DNA of 64,000 nt from Lepas anatifera. Taxonomy: Eukaryota; Arthropoda; Thecostraca; Lepadidae. The stretch is taken from positions 56,326-120,325 of the forward strand of contig JAOTON010000955.1 of assembly GCA_034440635.1 (NCBI GenBank). Reading direction: 5' to 3'. Shown in pieces: positions 46,318 to 59,600 of this stretch (position 1 is its first letter; each line of letters starts with the position of its first letter). The notes beneath the pieces are model-generated. The model saw nothing but the letters and a program-made list of their open reading frames with translations, had not been told where the DNA came from and did not search any database. A program made the translations under genes and the position numbers.

Positions 46318-47760
46318 ATGAGGCGTTGAGCAGTTTATCGCAGTCGGACGATGTGTACACACGCACCCGGCTAGTGCCACGTACAGACTACCTGACCTGT
46401 GAGGCGGGTCAGGCCACGGTTAATGCCATGACGTCACGCTTGACATGCCATCTCATTGGTTGGCGCCGGTCCGGTGACATGGTCGGTGCGGAACACCGAG
46501 TGTTGCGAATATACAGAACCCGCACAACGTTATGAGATAAGGCGTGTGACCAAACCAAACAGTGACAAAAATAGAAGAATTAGCCGGTGGAAAAATTAAA
46601 TTAGTCGGCGGAAGGTCTCGCAGCTTTGAGGGAGACACACTTTCACCAGGGCTTGTCGGTGTTGGATTGTGGCGCAACTGTCCTTTATTTTCCATCCCCA
46701 TCATCTCTGACAGTCCAGATGAAATTATCGAGTGCACTCAACTTCCATTGTTACAATGTTCCCGCTACAACATTGTCACTAGGTTATTTCGAAATTTTGC
46801 TGCAATATTGTTTTCACACCATCGTCACAAACATTGTTTTCATAACATCGCCGCAATGACAACAAAATATGCGTTGCTGGACCCACAATATACCGCCTAA
46901 ATTTTCAAACGTCGCACCCAGAACTGAATGTCTCGCTGCACTAGTTTTATTATAACATAAGTATGCCAATATATTGTTTTTTGAATATTGTTACAATAAT
47001 GTTGTCACAATATTGCTGCAAAGTTGCTGTGGAAACATTGTCACAATGTTGCACTAACAATGTTTTTTATCGTTTTTATTCGATATTGAGGGACTGCTTG
47101 GAACACTGGATCAAACATGACTATGCCGAATTTCAAAACATGCATTTTCTTCACAAATACCTCTTGGTTGTATCAACAACATTGTAGAAACATTTATACA
47201 ATATTGCCGCCCCTACGTTGAGTTCAGGCGTTCTGAGCACCTTGTTTGGTTGTATCTACAATGTAGGCAATATATTGAGACAATATTACACCCACAATTG
47301 TTTTGCCCACAATATTGTGACAATGTTAAAGCAAATGTTGTGATGACAATATTGTTTAGACAAGATATTCACGATCATTGTCACAATGTTGTGTGCTACT
47401 AGGGCCATGCCAGTTCTCGGAGCCGTCCCGGCCCGCTAGAGATGGAATCGTGGGTCACCGCTATTGATGACCTCCACAATCGGCCCCCGAAGAGTCCACC
47501 AAGTTACCACCACTATCATCGATCCTGCACACAGCACGTCGTCCCGGAGCCGTACGGGTCGTCCCCTGTGAGGTTTGCGCTAAGTAGTGCACGGACTTCT
47601 CAGGACGCCAGTAAAGTAAAGAAAAAGTAAAGAATATCCGCCAACCCATCTTTAACCGGAGCCAACCCGTCTTCCACAGCAGTGCCCCAGCTTGGTCCGT
47701 TGAAGGAGATGTGACAGGGCCACGCCGCCACAGACCACGTTGCGAGGTCTGTGGCGGCAA

Positions 47761-50700
47761 TCCGGGCCTTCGCGGCAGCAGACGAGGCAGCGCGCCGCAA
47801 GGCACGCCGGGTCCGCGCACTGCTGACATTGGCGGGAGGGAAGACGGCCGATGCGGTACAGGTACTGTCTGGAGAGCCCCCAGTGACCTGTCCTCAGCTG
47901 GTGCACGTTGAAGACGTCTTCCCGGCTCTCGGTGAGGACCGGCGTCGGCATCCGGTCCCCCATGATGCGCCTGAACAGGCTGTCCGACCAGCAGCATGGC
48001 CAGGCCCTGGAGGCGGCGCGGTCGACAGCTCGGGTGAGGCTGCCCACTGAAGGAACGTATCTTGTCCCCTGGCCACAGCTTGGAGGCGAAGGTGCCACAC
48101 CGACGCGCCCAACGTGGTCTGCTAGGCGCCGGCGCCGCTCGCAAGATTCGACAGGGCAGCCTCGGAGTCCGTGCAGAGGACGATGGGGCACTCAGCTGGG
48201 GCGCTCCCCATCTCCAGCAGCTTCTCCAGCGCCGCTCGGATGGCGACGAGCTCGGCGCCCGTGCTGCTGCACAGCCTCCCGGCCGAGGAGGTGACCAGGT
48301 GCTCATCCCCAGAGGGGAGCACAATGAGGGCCCTCCTCCGCCGGCACTCACTCCTCCTTCCGCAGAGCCGTCACTCCAGACACAGGTGGCCTGGTCTGGC
48401 AGGGTGGACAGGTGCTCCTCCGCGGCGGCACGGCGCCGCACATCCGGCACCCCTCGCAGGGCGTCCGGGCCGACATCCAGGCGGATGTGGACGCGAGTCC
48501 TATCCACCCAAAGGGGGATGGTGACGTGCAGCCTTGCTTCGATGGGAACGTCGGACGCCCCCGCTCTCTCCAGCGCCCTCGCACCAACAGCCCGCCAGCC
48601 GGTGGTGGTGATCAGGCGCTGAGGGGCGGTAGACTCCGCCGTCACGAGGAGTGGGTCGTCCTTTCGTTTCGTAGGGCTCGGGCCGAACCTGCCAGTCTTG
48701 CTGCTAGCACCTGACGACGCACCCTGATAGCCGTGAGGCCCGCTTCTGCCAGCAGCGAGTGTGTATTGGGGTTTATAGGGCGCCTTCAGCGTCTAGGCTA
48801 TATCGCAGCCAGCAGCGAGTGACGAAGGGTGCTGACAGGGCATCCGGTGATGGCTCGGGCGCAGGCCCTGAGTTCGCACTCAGGAGCTCCACGTGTGACT
48901 CCGACGCAGCGGGCAGCCATGCAGCGGCGGCGTACTCCATGGCGCCGCGCACGTAGCCGCTAGCCACAGTGCGAAGTTGTGGCTCTCTAAGCCCCCAGGA
49001 GCGGCCCGCCATCCTACGTAGCTGAGCGATGCGGGGCTTTTCTTTCTTGCGAAGGTTGAGGCAATGTTCCCCGAAGTGAAGCTGCCTGTCGAAGGTCACA
49101 CCGAGGAGCTTCAGATGCTGCCCACCTCTGACGTCAGCGCCGTCCACCTTGATGGAGAGGTTCTGAGCGTCCTGGTAGCGCTGGGACAGAACGAGCACCT
49201 GCATCTTGGATCCCGCGATGGTCATCTTCCAGTCCCGAGCCCACTTGACCATGGTGTCAGCAGCCTGTTGGGCGCGCTCTCTGGCGAGGTCGACGGTGCA
49301 CCCCGTGCTCAATGTAGCCGTATCGTCGGCGTACATGTACACAGGGGTGCTCGGAACGGGCCCCACTGCCTCCACCAGGTCCGCCGCCCAGAGGGTGAAC
49401 AGGGTCGGCGCGAGGACCGACCCCTGCGGTAGCCCGGCGCGGAAGATGCGGCCGGAGCTGCGCACCCCGTTCACCTCCGCGCAGGCGCGGCGGTCGCGCA
49501 GGAACTGGAAGACCCAGGAGGCCATACACTTGGGGAGGTGGCACAACATCTTGAGCAGTAACATCCGGTAATCGATCTTGTCATAACTGCGGGAGAAAGC
49601 ATAGGCGACGAGGACGAACCTGGCGGCAGTTTTGCCGTCTGACGGGCGGTCTCGCGGCCTCGGGAGGTTAAACCCGTCTTGGAATTCTTGGGTGAGTCGT
49701 CCCAGGTTCTCTTCAGCGGATCGGCCGCGCTTGAAGCCGACCTGTTCCTCTGGGATTGTCCTGTCCCTCTCCCGCAGGTGGGTTAGCCTCGCTCCGACCA
49801 TCCGCTCGGCCAGCTTCGCGATGTCGCTGGTAAGTGAAATGGGCCCGAAACTGGAGACGTCTTGTGGGTTCTTCCCTGCTTTCAAGATCGGTATGATGGT
49901 CGCCCTCCTATATGCATTAGACACCACTGAGGTGCGCCACGGGCAGTTGATGAGGTGCAGGAGGGCATCCTGGGCTGCTGGTCCCAGGTACCGAAGGTGC
50001 TCCGTGCACACGTTATCGGGATCGGGCGCTTTCCTGGACCTCATCCTCTTAATCTGGTCCAGCATCTCATCTCTGCTAAAAGGCTGGCAGGAGCTGTCAC
50101 AGGGGCATGGACGTGACCACGCTGCGCACAGTGAGGTCTTTGTGGCTCGGTCACGCCTCCGGTGGCGGGTGTGCTTGCTCACGAGGGAGTACTCGCGAGC
50201 GAAGGCCTCGGCCTTGGCTCGGTCCTCCACAGCGACACGGCCGCAGTCACCGTTGACCGTCTGGCCGGGGCATACGTCCCGCGCGCCCCCCTCCATCCGC
50301 CTCATAATATTCGTGACGCAGCCAATGGCCGCGGGCCTGTTCAGCTCCTCGGTGACAAAATACCGGAGAGAGCGCCGTCTTGCCTCCTCCTCGGCCTCTG
50401 CAGCTCTTCTCTTGGCGGCCTTCCATCGGTCCGTGGTTTCCCTTGAGGGGACCCGATGAATGTCCGTGGTTTCCCTTGATGGATCCCTCGCCGTCCGGCG
50501 CTCCGCCACCGCACTGGCAACTCCGGGTCGAGGGCCCAGGGTACGGGGTCGGCACGGGCTCCGCGGGGGATCCTGCAGGAGCTCGCTTCGAGGATGGCGT
50601 TCGTCAAGCGCGTAGCCATTCCCTCGACCGGCAGGTCCGGCGTAACAGTGCCAGCCACCGCCTCATCACAGTCGGCGGTGAAGCCAGTCCAGTCAGCCTT

Positions 50701-51499
50701 GTGGAGGGCCCAGCGCGTCTTCCTGATACGCCGGGGGCGACTGCTGGCCACCGACACCGACACCACCTGGGGGAGGTGGTCGCTTCCAAGGTCGGTGCCA
50801 ACCGACCACGTACAGCGGCGCGCCAAGTCTTGGTGGGCCATGACAATATCCGGGGCCGAGAGGCGAGTCTCCACTCCATAGCTGGCACGGGTGGCAGCGC
50901 TGTTGTTGAGGATTCGCCAGTTCTTGCGCAGGGACCAGCCATGTATCAGGCGGTCCACCCTGTCCGGGTCTAAACAGACGACATCCCAGGCAGGGTGGTG
51001 TCCGTTCACATCCTCCATGATGAGGGTCGGGTCGCCAGCAGGGAAGGCCTCGAGGGAGAAGTTGTTCACCCGCTCGTCCCCGCCAGACGAGCGTATAGGC
51101 GGGCGGTAGATGTTGAAGATGTCGATGGTGGGTGAAATCAGTCTCTTGGGTGCGCTCAAGATGACTCTGACGGCGCACCATTCGGTTGTGTCGTCTTGAG
51201 GCTGGAGAGGCGACTCTTCGATGACACTGAAGTTGAGGCCGTCTCTGACGAGGATTGCGACGTCCCCTCCACAGACAGGCCCCACGACCCTCCTGCCTCT
51301 AGCCCTTCGCGAGATAGCGGCGGTCTGAAACACCGGGACCGATAGGGACTTTCCAGCCAACTGATCCTCATGGATAGACACCACGTCCGTCCTGACGTCC
51401 GATAGCCAGCGGCTGAGCTCCGCGGTCTTGTTGCGGACCCCCTCCGCGCTCCAACTGACAAGCAGCAGTAGGCCTCGGGTCTGGCATTTGTGGCAGTAT
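47761..51499 (-). pseudogene. APE-type LINE pol remnant, right arm
   Basis: This is the mirror of the left LINE, cut off at its 3' end at 47760 inside the Cys/His domain (after CCREGPD). The endonuclease frame is intact here over 51384..50341, including LIMEDVNGHHPAWD and GSDHLP, because it lacks the two one-base losses of the left copy. The RT runs 50509..48773 with GLPQGSVLAPTLF and YMYADD, and the same Ala in motif A. RNase H keeps Glu after CTDS where the left copy has a stop. A 60-bp insertion near 48790 ends the RT frame early (...TRCWLRYSLDAEGAL). Confidence 0.9.
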
Positions 51500-51632
51500 C
51501 ACCGGTACTTGGCTCGTCGGCTGAAGCCACCCTGAGGGCCCGTTCCGCCGCGATCGCGGTTTCCCCCACCGGCGGGCCTCCCGGCGGGGGCGGTGGAGTC
51601 ACTTATCTACGCGGGCCGGGATGCACCGAGTG

Positions 51633-51916
51633 TCAGTCGGCGCGCCCGGACCCACGAACAGCGTAGGAGATGTTGGAGAGTCGCCAATGGTGGCGGCAGC
51701 GCAGCGGTTGCCAGTCGCCGCGCAGCCGCGGCAGCTCCGGGACGGCGGGGCCGCAGGGCGTCGGCCCCGCAACGTCCCGCACCTCGGGGCAGCTGAGTTC
51801 CATTTGGACGGCGACGGCCAGCGGCGAGTAGCAATACAGCAGTGGCGTATTCGAGGGCGCCCCGACATATCCACCGACTGCTCCTCCGTGACAGGCGTCT
51901 GCTTGAGAGCACTTCC
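51633..51916 (-). CDS. candidate terminal exon, right-arm copy
   Basis: Exact counterpart of 32218-32501: the same acceptor on the minus strand (ending at 51917), the same ~94-codon frame with six cysteines and the same stop. The two copies appear identical in protein. Function not recognised. Confidence 0.35.
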
Positions 51917-51988
51917 CTGAAAAAGAAAATGCGTTAGCAATTGACAGGTCGTGCCACTGGAAGGCCAACTAAAACCATGTGTTTGTTT

Positions 51989-52840
51989 CAGCAAGCGCAT
52001 GAACATGGGCCTGAGCCACCTTCGCTGGGGCGGGGTGATACCCCACAGATCTCGGAAATCACACTAATGAATGAAAAGTGTTAGAAGTTGTGGGGCATCC
52101 TGACGTAGTCTCTGAAAAATTAAGTTGTTGATTTTTATCAGCAAAGATCTCACAAATCACACTAATGAATGAAAAGTGGTAAACGTTGTTGGGCACCCTG
52201 ACGTAATCTCTGAAAAATAAAGTTGTCGATTTTTATCAGCCTAAATCCAGCGTCGCCAGAGGCCAAACCATGTCACCATACGGATATAAGGAGGATGAAT
52301 GTTTTTGTCTCAGCATCTGACGTACAAAAGCCATAACACAACAATTTAAACATTTGTAATATTCTCAGCAAATTCCATCGAAATGATATATAGTACGATC
52401 TTGCTAGGTGACATCTCAGTGATTACAAAAATCCAGTGACGCCAACATAAATGCTGTATCTCCGTTCCAGACGAAGTTACTTAGCTAAATCATATTACCC
52501 ACGAATTTTCAAAAGAGAGGTCATGGCTCGTACCCAACCCTGGGTTATCGAAATAAAAATACCAATTAACATCTCATAGTAGCCGATGACTTCATGTATT
52601 GAGATACATTTTAGATAAATCGACTCCACGTATTTACTCATGCTGTTACATTTTTGTTGGAGGTGGTCACTTAACCTGCACTGCTGAGATGACCCGAACT
52701 GGACCTAAAATTTTGACACAACTTGCAAAACTGATCAGAAGAAAATGCATCCCAAACCATTTACAGGCTTCTGCGAAAACCCAAATGGGGGGGGGCATCA
52801 GTGCAAGTGTAACGTTTTGACAGGGGCAGATGCCGGGTTT
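51989..52840. mobile_element. diverged CGCGCATTGACGGGG-family MITE, right arm
   Basis: Mirror of 31295-32145. Differences are minor, for example one extra G in the G-run near 52788. Confidence 0.7.
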
Positions 52841-54179
52841 CATGTATTTATAATAAGCTCATCTACGGAAACGCAGTAGGCGTTTCGGTTGGGATGAAAA
52901 GAACAGGACACTGTTTTTACCACAAAAATCCATAAAAAGGACACATTTTAGCATTGATCACTGTCTGCCCCACCAGCACAATACATCAACAATCCAGCGG
53001 TTTTGAACATTTTTACTTTTGAGACTTTCATTCAATTAGCCTCCAAATAAAGTTACCTGGTAAATTGTGTTGCACTGAGGATATCATAGATGCCGCAGCA
53101 TGATGTTACAGCATGCCGCAATTGACCAGTCACGTTGTCTTCAGCAGCGTCTCACGGGCCATTCCCAGTTGATGGTGGAGTAGCGCGCCCATTGAAACAC
53201 AACTCAGTACAGGTGAAGCTCTGTTTAGAGCTGACCTCCATCGAAGATCGCATCAGCACCACCACCACGCTGAGGAGAAGGGAGGTACGGCGGTGTTACG
53301 AATGCACTATAAAAGAGAAAATACGACGGGGCGCTGGTGGGCAATAGACAGGGCAAAGAAAACACCCCACCACACATTAGATTAAACAAAAATTACATAC
53401 ATATAGTACTATACATTGTGCTCCCCATGGAGGTCTTAATATGCTATCTTACATCTAGCCTCCTGAGTCCCCACGTATAGGTATCTATACGCAGGTTTGA
53501 ATAGCTCTACCACCTCCTACCGATGTCGTAGCCTTTTAAATTATGTATAGAAAGCTGGACATTCTAGCTTTCTTCTGGTGTCAAAATCATAAACTAAACC
53601 CAAGGGCAAGTGAGTCAAAATTCCCTTTGTTCGACGATAGGCGTGAGCGCCGGACGGTTTCGCGGTTGCTCCGAAGAAGGTATGTAGTTTAAAAATGTTA
53701 CTGACAGAATCTAGTTTTGATAAGTATATGAACAGAAAGCTTAAATTATTGGAAGTATCTCAGTTTTTATCCGGTGTTTTTAACATTTTTTGTTGCCAAA
53801 CAATCTCCTTCGAAAATGCTATGTATAGAATTCTATACTCCAGGACTCAATGACGACAAAAGTGACATTATACTTAACCATTTGGAGGGCATCCCAGGCA
53901 TATCATACTCCTTTGATGTAATGAGACATCATTGATGAGGAGCACATGTTAAGCAAATATGTTTTCCTCGTGGTTTCCTTTGTTTTTAATTTTATAAAAC
54001 TACAAGATATGGATTGGAACAGGCGATGCTTATCATTCTGGTACTGAAGCGAGGGGCAGATCCGAGGAGGGGGGATGGGGTAATAGCCCCTCTTAGGCCT
54101 ACCTTAAGCACTGATAAAACGCCTCCCGCTGGAGCCGCCGGGCCCCCGCGGGAGGGGGGAGCGGTAGCTGCAGCTATAC

Positions 54180-54760
54180 CCCGATCCCGCAAGTTGTCTT
54201 CCAAATACCACGCGAAGGTAGGTCTAGGGGGCCCCTCATTATGCAACCGGGGCCCCCCGAAATTAATATCGGTGGCCCCCAGAGTTGTTCTCGGGGTCCC
54301 TACCTCTGAGGTCCCACGAACCCCGCGACCGGGCCCCTAAAAATCGTCTCAGGGCCCACTGCTGTCCAAGCCGGGCCCCCTGTCCTCGGCAGTTTTAGGT
54401 CCCCGGTATTCCACCCGGGCCCCCTGTGACTGCAACTGGACCCCCTGCGGTTCACCCGGGCCTCCTTTGGCCATCTGGACACCCTGATATTCTTCCGGGC
54501 CACTTGCAGTCCACTTGAAACCGCTGAGTCTGCGACCGGGCCCCTCAGAATTATCCCAAGCCCACTGATGACGAAGTCGGGCCCCTGTTCTCAGCAGTTG
54601 CAGATAATTTCCCTGTATCCCACCCGGGCCCTCTGTGACCCAAGTCGGGCCCCCTGCGGCTCACCCAGGCCTTCTGTGGCCATCCGGGCCTCCTGAAATG
54701 CTTCCGGGGGCCCATGTGGCTCACTTGCGATCTTGGTGTCGGGGACCGGGCCCCCTACGA
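54180..54760. repeat. degenerate GGGCCC-rich repeat, right arm
   Basis: Mirror of 29380-29960, with CCGGGCCCCC cores every 30-40 bases. Confidence 0.8.
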
Positions 54761-55422
54761 TAATCTCAGACATATTGTGGATACAGTCAGCCCCCTGCCT
54801 TGCTTGCGGGATTCCTTTGGTCTCGGCCCTCTGTGGCTACAACATCTGTTCCTGCTTGGGAGTAGCAGGTTTAATATCTTAAACACGGTAACTCCTGGCT
54901 GGAGTACAAGTCTCACGAGGACTTCGAGGAGATCAGGTACCTGGAATTAAAATCCAGCTCACCGATCAGCTCGTGGCTGAAGGTAATAATATGAACTGTG
55001 AGGCCAGGCGAGAATACACTGAAAATGTTTCAGAGGCACCAGCTGACGAGCTTCCCACAAAGCGACCAAAGGTTGCAATGTAGTCGAAGGATATCAAAAG
55101 TGCTAGCACACAGTACATGCACGAAATTATCCCTGGTAAGGAATCGTACCGAAGATGCCGATGACCGTCCTATAACAAGCTGGCTCTCGTCAAGTCCAAG
55201 ACGTTTGGAGTGCTTCTCTAATTCATTACTGAAACGATCTTTTTTACCAAGATCCACGAGGCATAAAGGTCATGGAGCGCACACAATGTATCTCTATTGG
55301 GAACCTGGATATGGTACATACATGCTTGGGTCTAACGATAGTCCTTGACTGATCCCTAACGAGAACGTGCTTTAATACTCGGTGGTATCTAATTTAGGAA
55401 TTAGGACTTTACTAACAGTGGC

Positions 55423-56273
55423 TTAACACGCGCATTGACGGGGATCTGAGCCACCTTCGCATTGACGGGGGGGGCGGGCACCCGCCCCCTAAGATTTCGA
55501 GAACCACGGTAGGTAGCGAAAAACGGTAAACGGCGTTGGGTTGCCCATCCACTTCTCCATCGAAAACATTTGAACCATTTTTTTGTCAGGTCACATTTAA
55601 GGTCACGAGAGGTCAAAAACAGCCGTCATAGGGATAACATGTAAATTCAGTTTTTCGGCCATTACATTTGAACAAGCAAAGATAGAGCAAAACGACTTGA
55701 ACTATATGAATCCTCTCAGCAAGCCGAATCGAATGATATATAATTTGACCTTGCTAGTTCAAATCAAGGATTTGACCTGACCTGAGGTCAGGTCAGGGTC
55801 AAATTATATAAAATGCATATCATTAGAACCGCAAAGCCCAGGCGAGTCTAATGCAGCTAAAATAAATGCTCTATCACCATCCGTTACTGAGTTACTCTGT
55901 AAAAACTATTTTTCCCATGTATTTCCAATGGAGAGGTCATGCCTCGTACCTGACCTTAGGTCATCGATATCAAAAATACCGGAACATATTTTAGAGAACT
56001 AGGTAGGGCCATTATGTGATATGAGTTTCAATCGGATAAGTTCACCCTGCTCCGACTTATGCTATCTTAAACTTTTTTTTGAGGTCGGGTCACTTCACCT
56101 GTACTGGTGACCTGACCTTGGATGACCTAACCTTAAAATTTTCACAGAAGTTGTAAAAATGATGAGGGAAAAGGTATGCCAAGTACGGCGGCGCTACGCG
56201 CCGCCGTTTTTCTGCTATCTCCGAAAAACCCGAGGGGGGGCGGGTACCCGCCCCCCGTCAATGCGCGTGTTAA
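55423..56273. mobile_element. TTAA-flanked MITE with CGCGCATTGACGGGG ends, right arm
   Basis: Mirror of 27846-28717, with TTAA at both ends. About 20 bases shorter than the left copy; the left has an extra CGGCGGCG-containing stretch near 27905-27935. Confidence 0.8.
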
Positions 56274-56639
56274 GGTGACGATCCGTATTAGTAGACTCAA
56301 CCGGCGAAGGTACCAAATTTTGTTATGCCTACGTCATAATAATGATTAAAATCTTAGTTAAAAGGGAAAGCAAATACAACGTTCATTATGAGATAGTGAC
56401 AAATGCATCATGTTTCACGCAGCGCATCCCGAGAAAAAGTTTATCATTAGTGCACTATTTATAGTCATTGAGTCCTGGTGTATAGACTTCTATACATCCA
56501 ATAAATTATATTTATAAATTTTTGAATTAAAATTTTTGTTCATTATTGAGTTCCTTGCATCCAAAAACCCAAAAATCAAAAAGGGTTTGCACTTCCATCA
56601 AATATTTTGGGCTCGGGTCTCAAGAGGATAGTACTAAGC

Positions 56640-59600
56640 CTGCAGGATTTTGAAGCGACAGAAAAACAGAAAGACAGACAGAAACACACAAACATACAAA
56701 CAGAGACAGACCTTGGAATTTTAGGACATGTAGACTGCTAAGCCTATATGTGGGCCAGCCAGCCAGTCAGCCACACAGACAGAGACATACAGACAGAGAA
56801 AGAAAAACTTCCAGAAAGCCAGAGATAGACAGGGATAAACAGAAACACAGACAAACAGTGAGAGAACAAGATAGACAGAAACATATAAACGGAGACAGAT
56901 CGACATAGACAGAAATAAACAAAGACACAACCAGACAGACATTGCCAGATATTCAGAGGAAGCCAGATCTAAATACATACAGACAGACAGAACAGACAAA
57001 ATACAGGGACAGTCAGACAGACATACAGAGACAGTCAGACATACATACAGAAAAATACAGAGACATCCAGGCAGACAGACATACAGAGAATACAGAGGCA
57101 GACAGACAGGTAGGCAGACAGACAGAGGAAGCCAGGTCTAAGTACATACAGACAGACAGAACAGCCAGAGAGACATACATACAGAGACAGCCAGACAGAC
57201 ATACAGGGACAGTCAGAGACATACAGAAAAGTACAGAGACATCCAGGCAGACAGTCAGACTGATATACAGAAAAATGCAGGCAGACAAGCAGACAGGCAG
57301 GCAGACAGCCAGACAGACAGAGTCTGACAGACAGACATTCAAGCAGACAGACAGTCGGGCAGACAGATGGACGGACAGAGTCAGGCAGACATACAGACAG
57401 TCAGGCAGGCAGGTAGACAGGGAAACAGGCAGGCAGGCAGACAGACAGGGAGACAGGCAGGCAGGGAGACAGACAGTCAGCCAGTCAGTCACACAATCAG
57501 ACAGACAGACAGTCAGGCAGACATACAGTCAAGCAGACATACATACTGTCAGGTGAACAGACAGACTGTCAGGCAGACAGACAGACTTTCAGACAGGCAG
57601 GCAGGTAGACAGTCAGTCACACAATCAGACAGACAGACAGTTAGTCAGACAGGCAGACTGTCAGGCAGACATACATACTGTCAGGTGAACAGACAGTCAG
57701 GCAGGTAGGCAGACAGACAGTAAGGAAGACAGACAGAATGAAGACAGACAGACAGACAGTCAGGAAGACAGACGGACAGACAGAGACAGTCAGGCAGGCA
57801 GGCAGACAGTCAGGCAGGCAGACAGACAGGGAGACAGGCAGACAAACAGAGACAGCAAACATTCAGACAACCAGACAGACATACAGAGGCAGCTAGACAG
57901 ACATACAGAGACAGTCAGACATACATACAAAAAAATACACAGACATCCAGGCAGACAGACATACAGAGAATACAGAGGCAGACAGAGGAAGCCAAGTCTA
58001 CATACATACAGACAGACAGAACAGACATACATACATACAGATATAGCCAGAAAAACATACAGGGACAGTCAGTGACATACAAAAAAGTACAGAGACATCC
58101 AGGCAGACAGACATACAGAGAATACAGAGGCAGACAGACAGGTAGGCAGGCAGACAGTGGAAGCCAGGTCTAAGTACATACAGACAGAACAGCCAGAGAG
58201 ACATACATACAGAGACAGCCAGACAGACATACAGGGACGGTCAGAGACATACAGAAAAGTACAGAGACATCCAGGCAGACAGTCAGACAGATATACAGAA
58301 AAATGCAGGCAGACAAGCAGACAGGCAGACAGACAGCCAGACAGATAGTCTGACAGACAGACATTCAAGCAGACAGACAGTCAGGCAGACAGACGGACAG
58401 ACAGAGTCAGGCAGACATACAGAGTCAGGCAGGCAGGTAGACAGGGAAACAGGCAGGCAGGCAGACAGACAGGGAGACAGGCAGGCAGGGAGACATACAG
58501 ACAGACAGACAGTCAGTCACACAATCAGACAGACAGTCAGGCAGACAGGTAGTCAGGCAGACATACATACTGTCAGATGAACAGACAGACTGTCAGGCAG
58601 ACAGACAGCCTTTTTTATTTTTATAAATTTTGACCAAGTTGTTTCTCAGTTCGACTGTTGGAGTCGGAGTCTCACTAAAGTCATCAAGGGACTTGTCACG
58701 GAGACCCCGACCCCACCACCCGAACTAGCAACTCCCACAATGAAGGGTTGATTTAGAAGCCAAAGTTTAACGTCCCACAAAGCACAGGGACGGCCGCCCC
58801 GCTCAGGTCACCCTCTCACCAGTCAGTTGCCAGCCGACCTGTACGTCGGGTAAACTATTGAGCGCCGGAGCGTCTCAGGTGAACCGATCCCAAGCCTGGA
58901 CATGCACTGCCACTGCATGCTTCTGAGCAGCGGGCCGGCGCCCAACGCTCTACTAACTGAGCTACCGGGGCGGCTGTCTGACAGTCTTTCAGACAGGCAG
59001 ACAGTCAGTCACACAATCAGACAGACATGCAGACAGTCAGTCAGACAGGCAGACATACATACTGTCAGGTGAACAGACAGTCAGGCAGACATACAGTCAG
59101 GCAGGTAGGCAGACAGACAGACAGACAATCAGGAAGACAGACAGACAGACAGATACAGTCAGGCAGGCAGGCAGACAGACATACAGGGAGACAGGCAGAC
59201 AAACAGAGACAGCAAACATTCAGACAACCAGACAGACATACAGAGACAGTCAGACATACATACAGAAAAATACACAGACATCCAGGCAGACAGACATACA
59301 GAGAATACAGAGGCAGAACAGAGGAAGCCAAGTCTACATACATACAACAGACAGACAGAACAGACATACATACAGATATAGCCAGATAAAAAACATACAG
59401 GGACAGTCAGAGACATACAAAAAAGTACAGAGACATCCAGGCAGACAGACATACAGAGCATACAGAGGCAGACAGACAGGTAGGCAGACAGACAGAGGAA
59501 GCCAGGTCTAAGTACATACAGACAGACAGAACAGCCAGCGAGACATACATACGAGACAGCTAGACAGACATATAGGGACAGTCAGAGACATACAGAAAAT

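Larger units (their letters stand above)
44774..47403. mobile_element. 2.63-kb TIR insertion rich in ACAATGTTGT-type palindromes, right arm only
   Basis: The left end is CCTAATAACACAGCAATATT and the right end, reverse-complemented, is CCTAGTAGCACACAACATTG; about 28 bases align with few differences. The left palindrome arm lacks it: there GTAGTTTAGCCCATGCC is continuous near 40211. Both flanks of the interior (44790-45320 and 46740-47400) are packed with self-complementary ACAATGTTGT and CAATATTG motifs. It has no transposase. The target duplication is unclear (GCC on both sides at most). A miniature LTR element is nested inside. Confidence 0.75.
53821..56497. mobile_element. 2.7-kb TIR element, right arm
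   Basis: Mirror of 27622-30320. Termini carry TATAGAATTCTATA at 53824 and TATAGACTTCTATA near 56481 with CCAGGACTCAATGAC inside each. It holds the mirrored GGGCCC repeat (54180-54760) and MITE (55423-56273). Confidence 0.7.
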
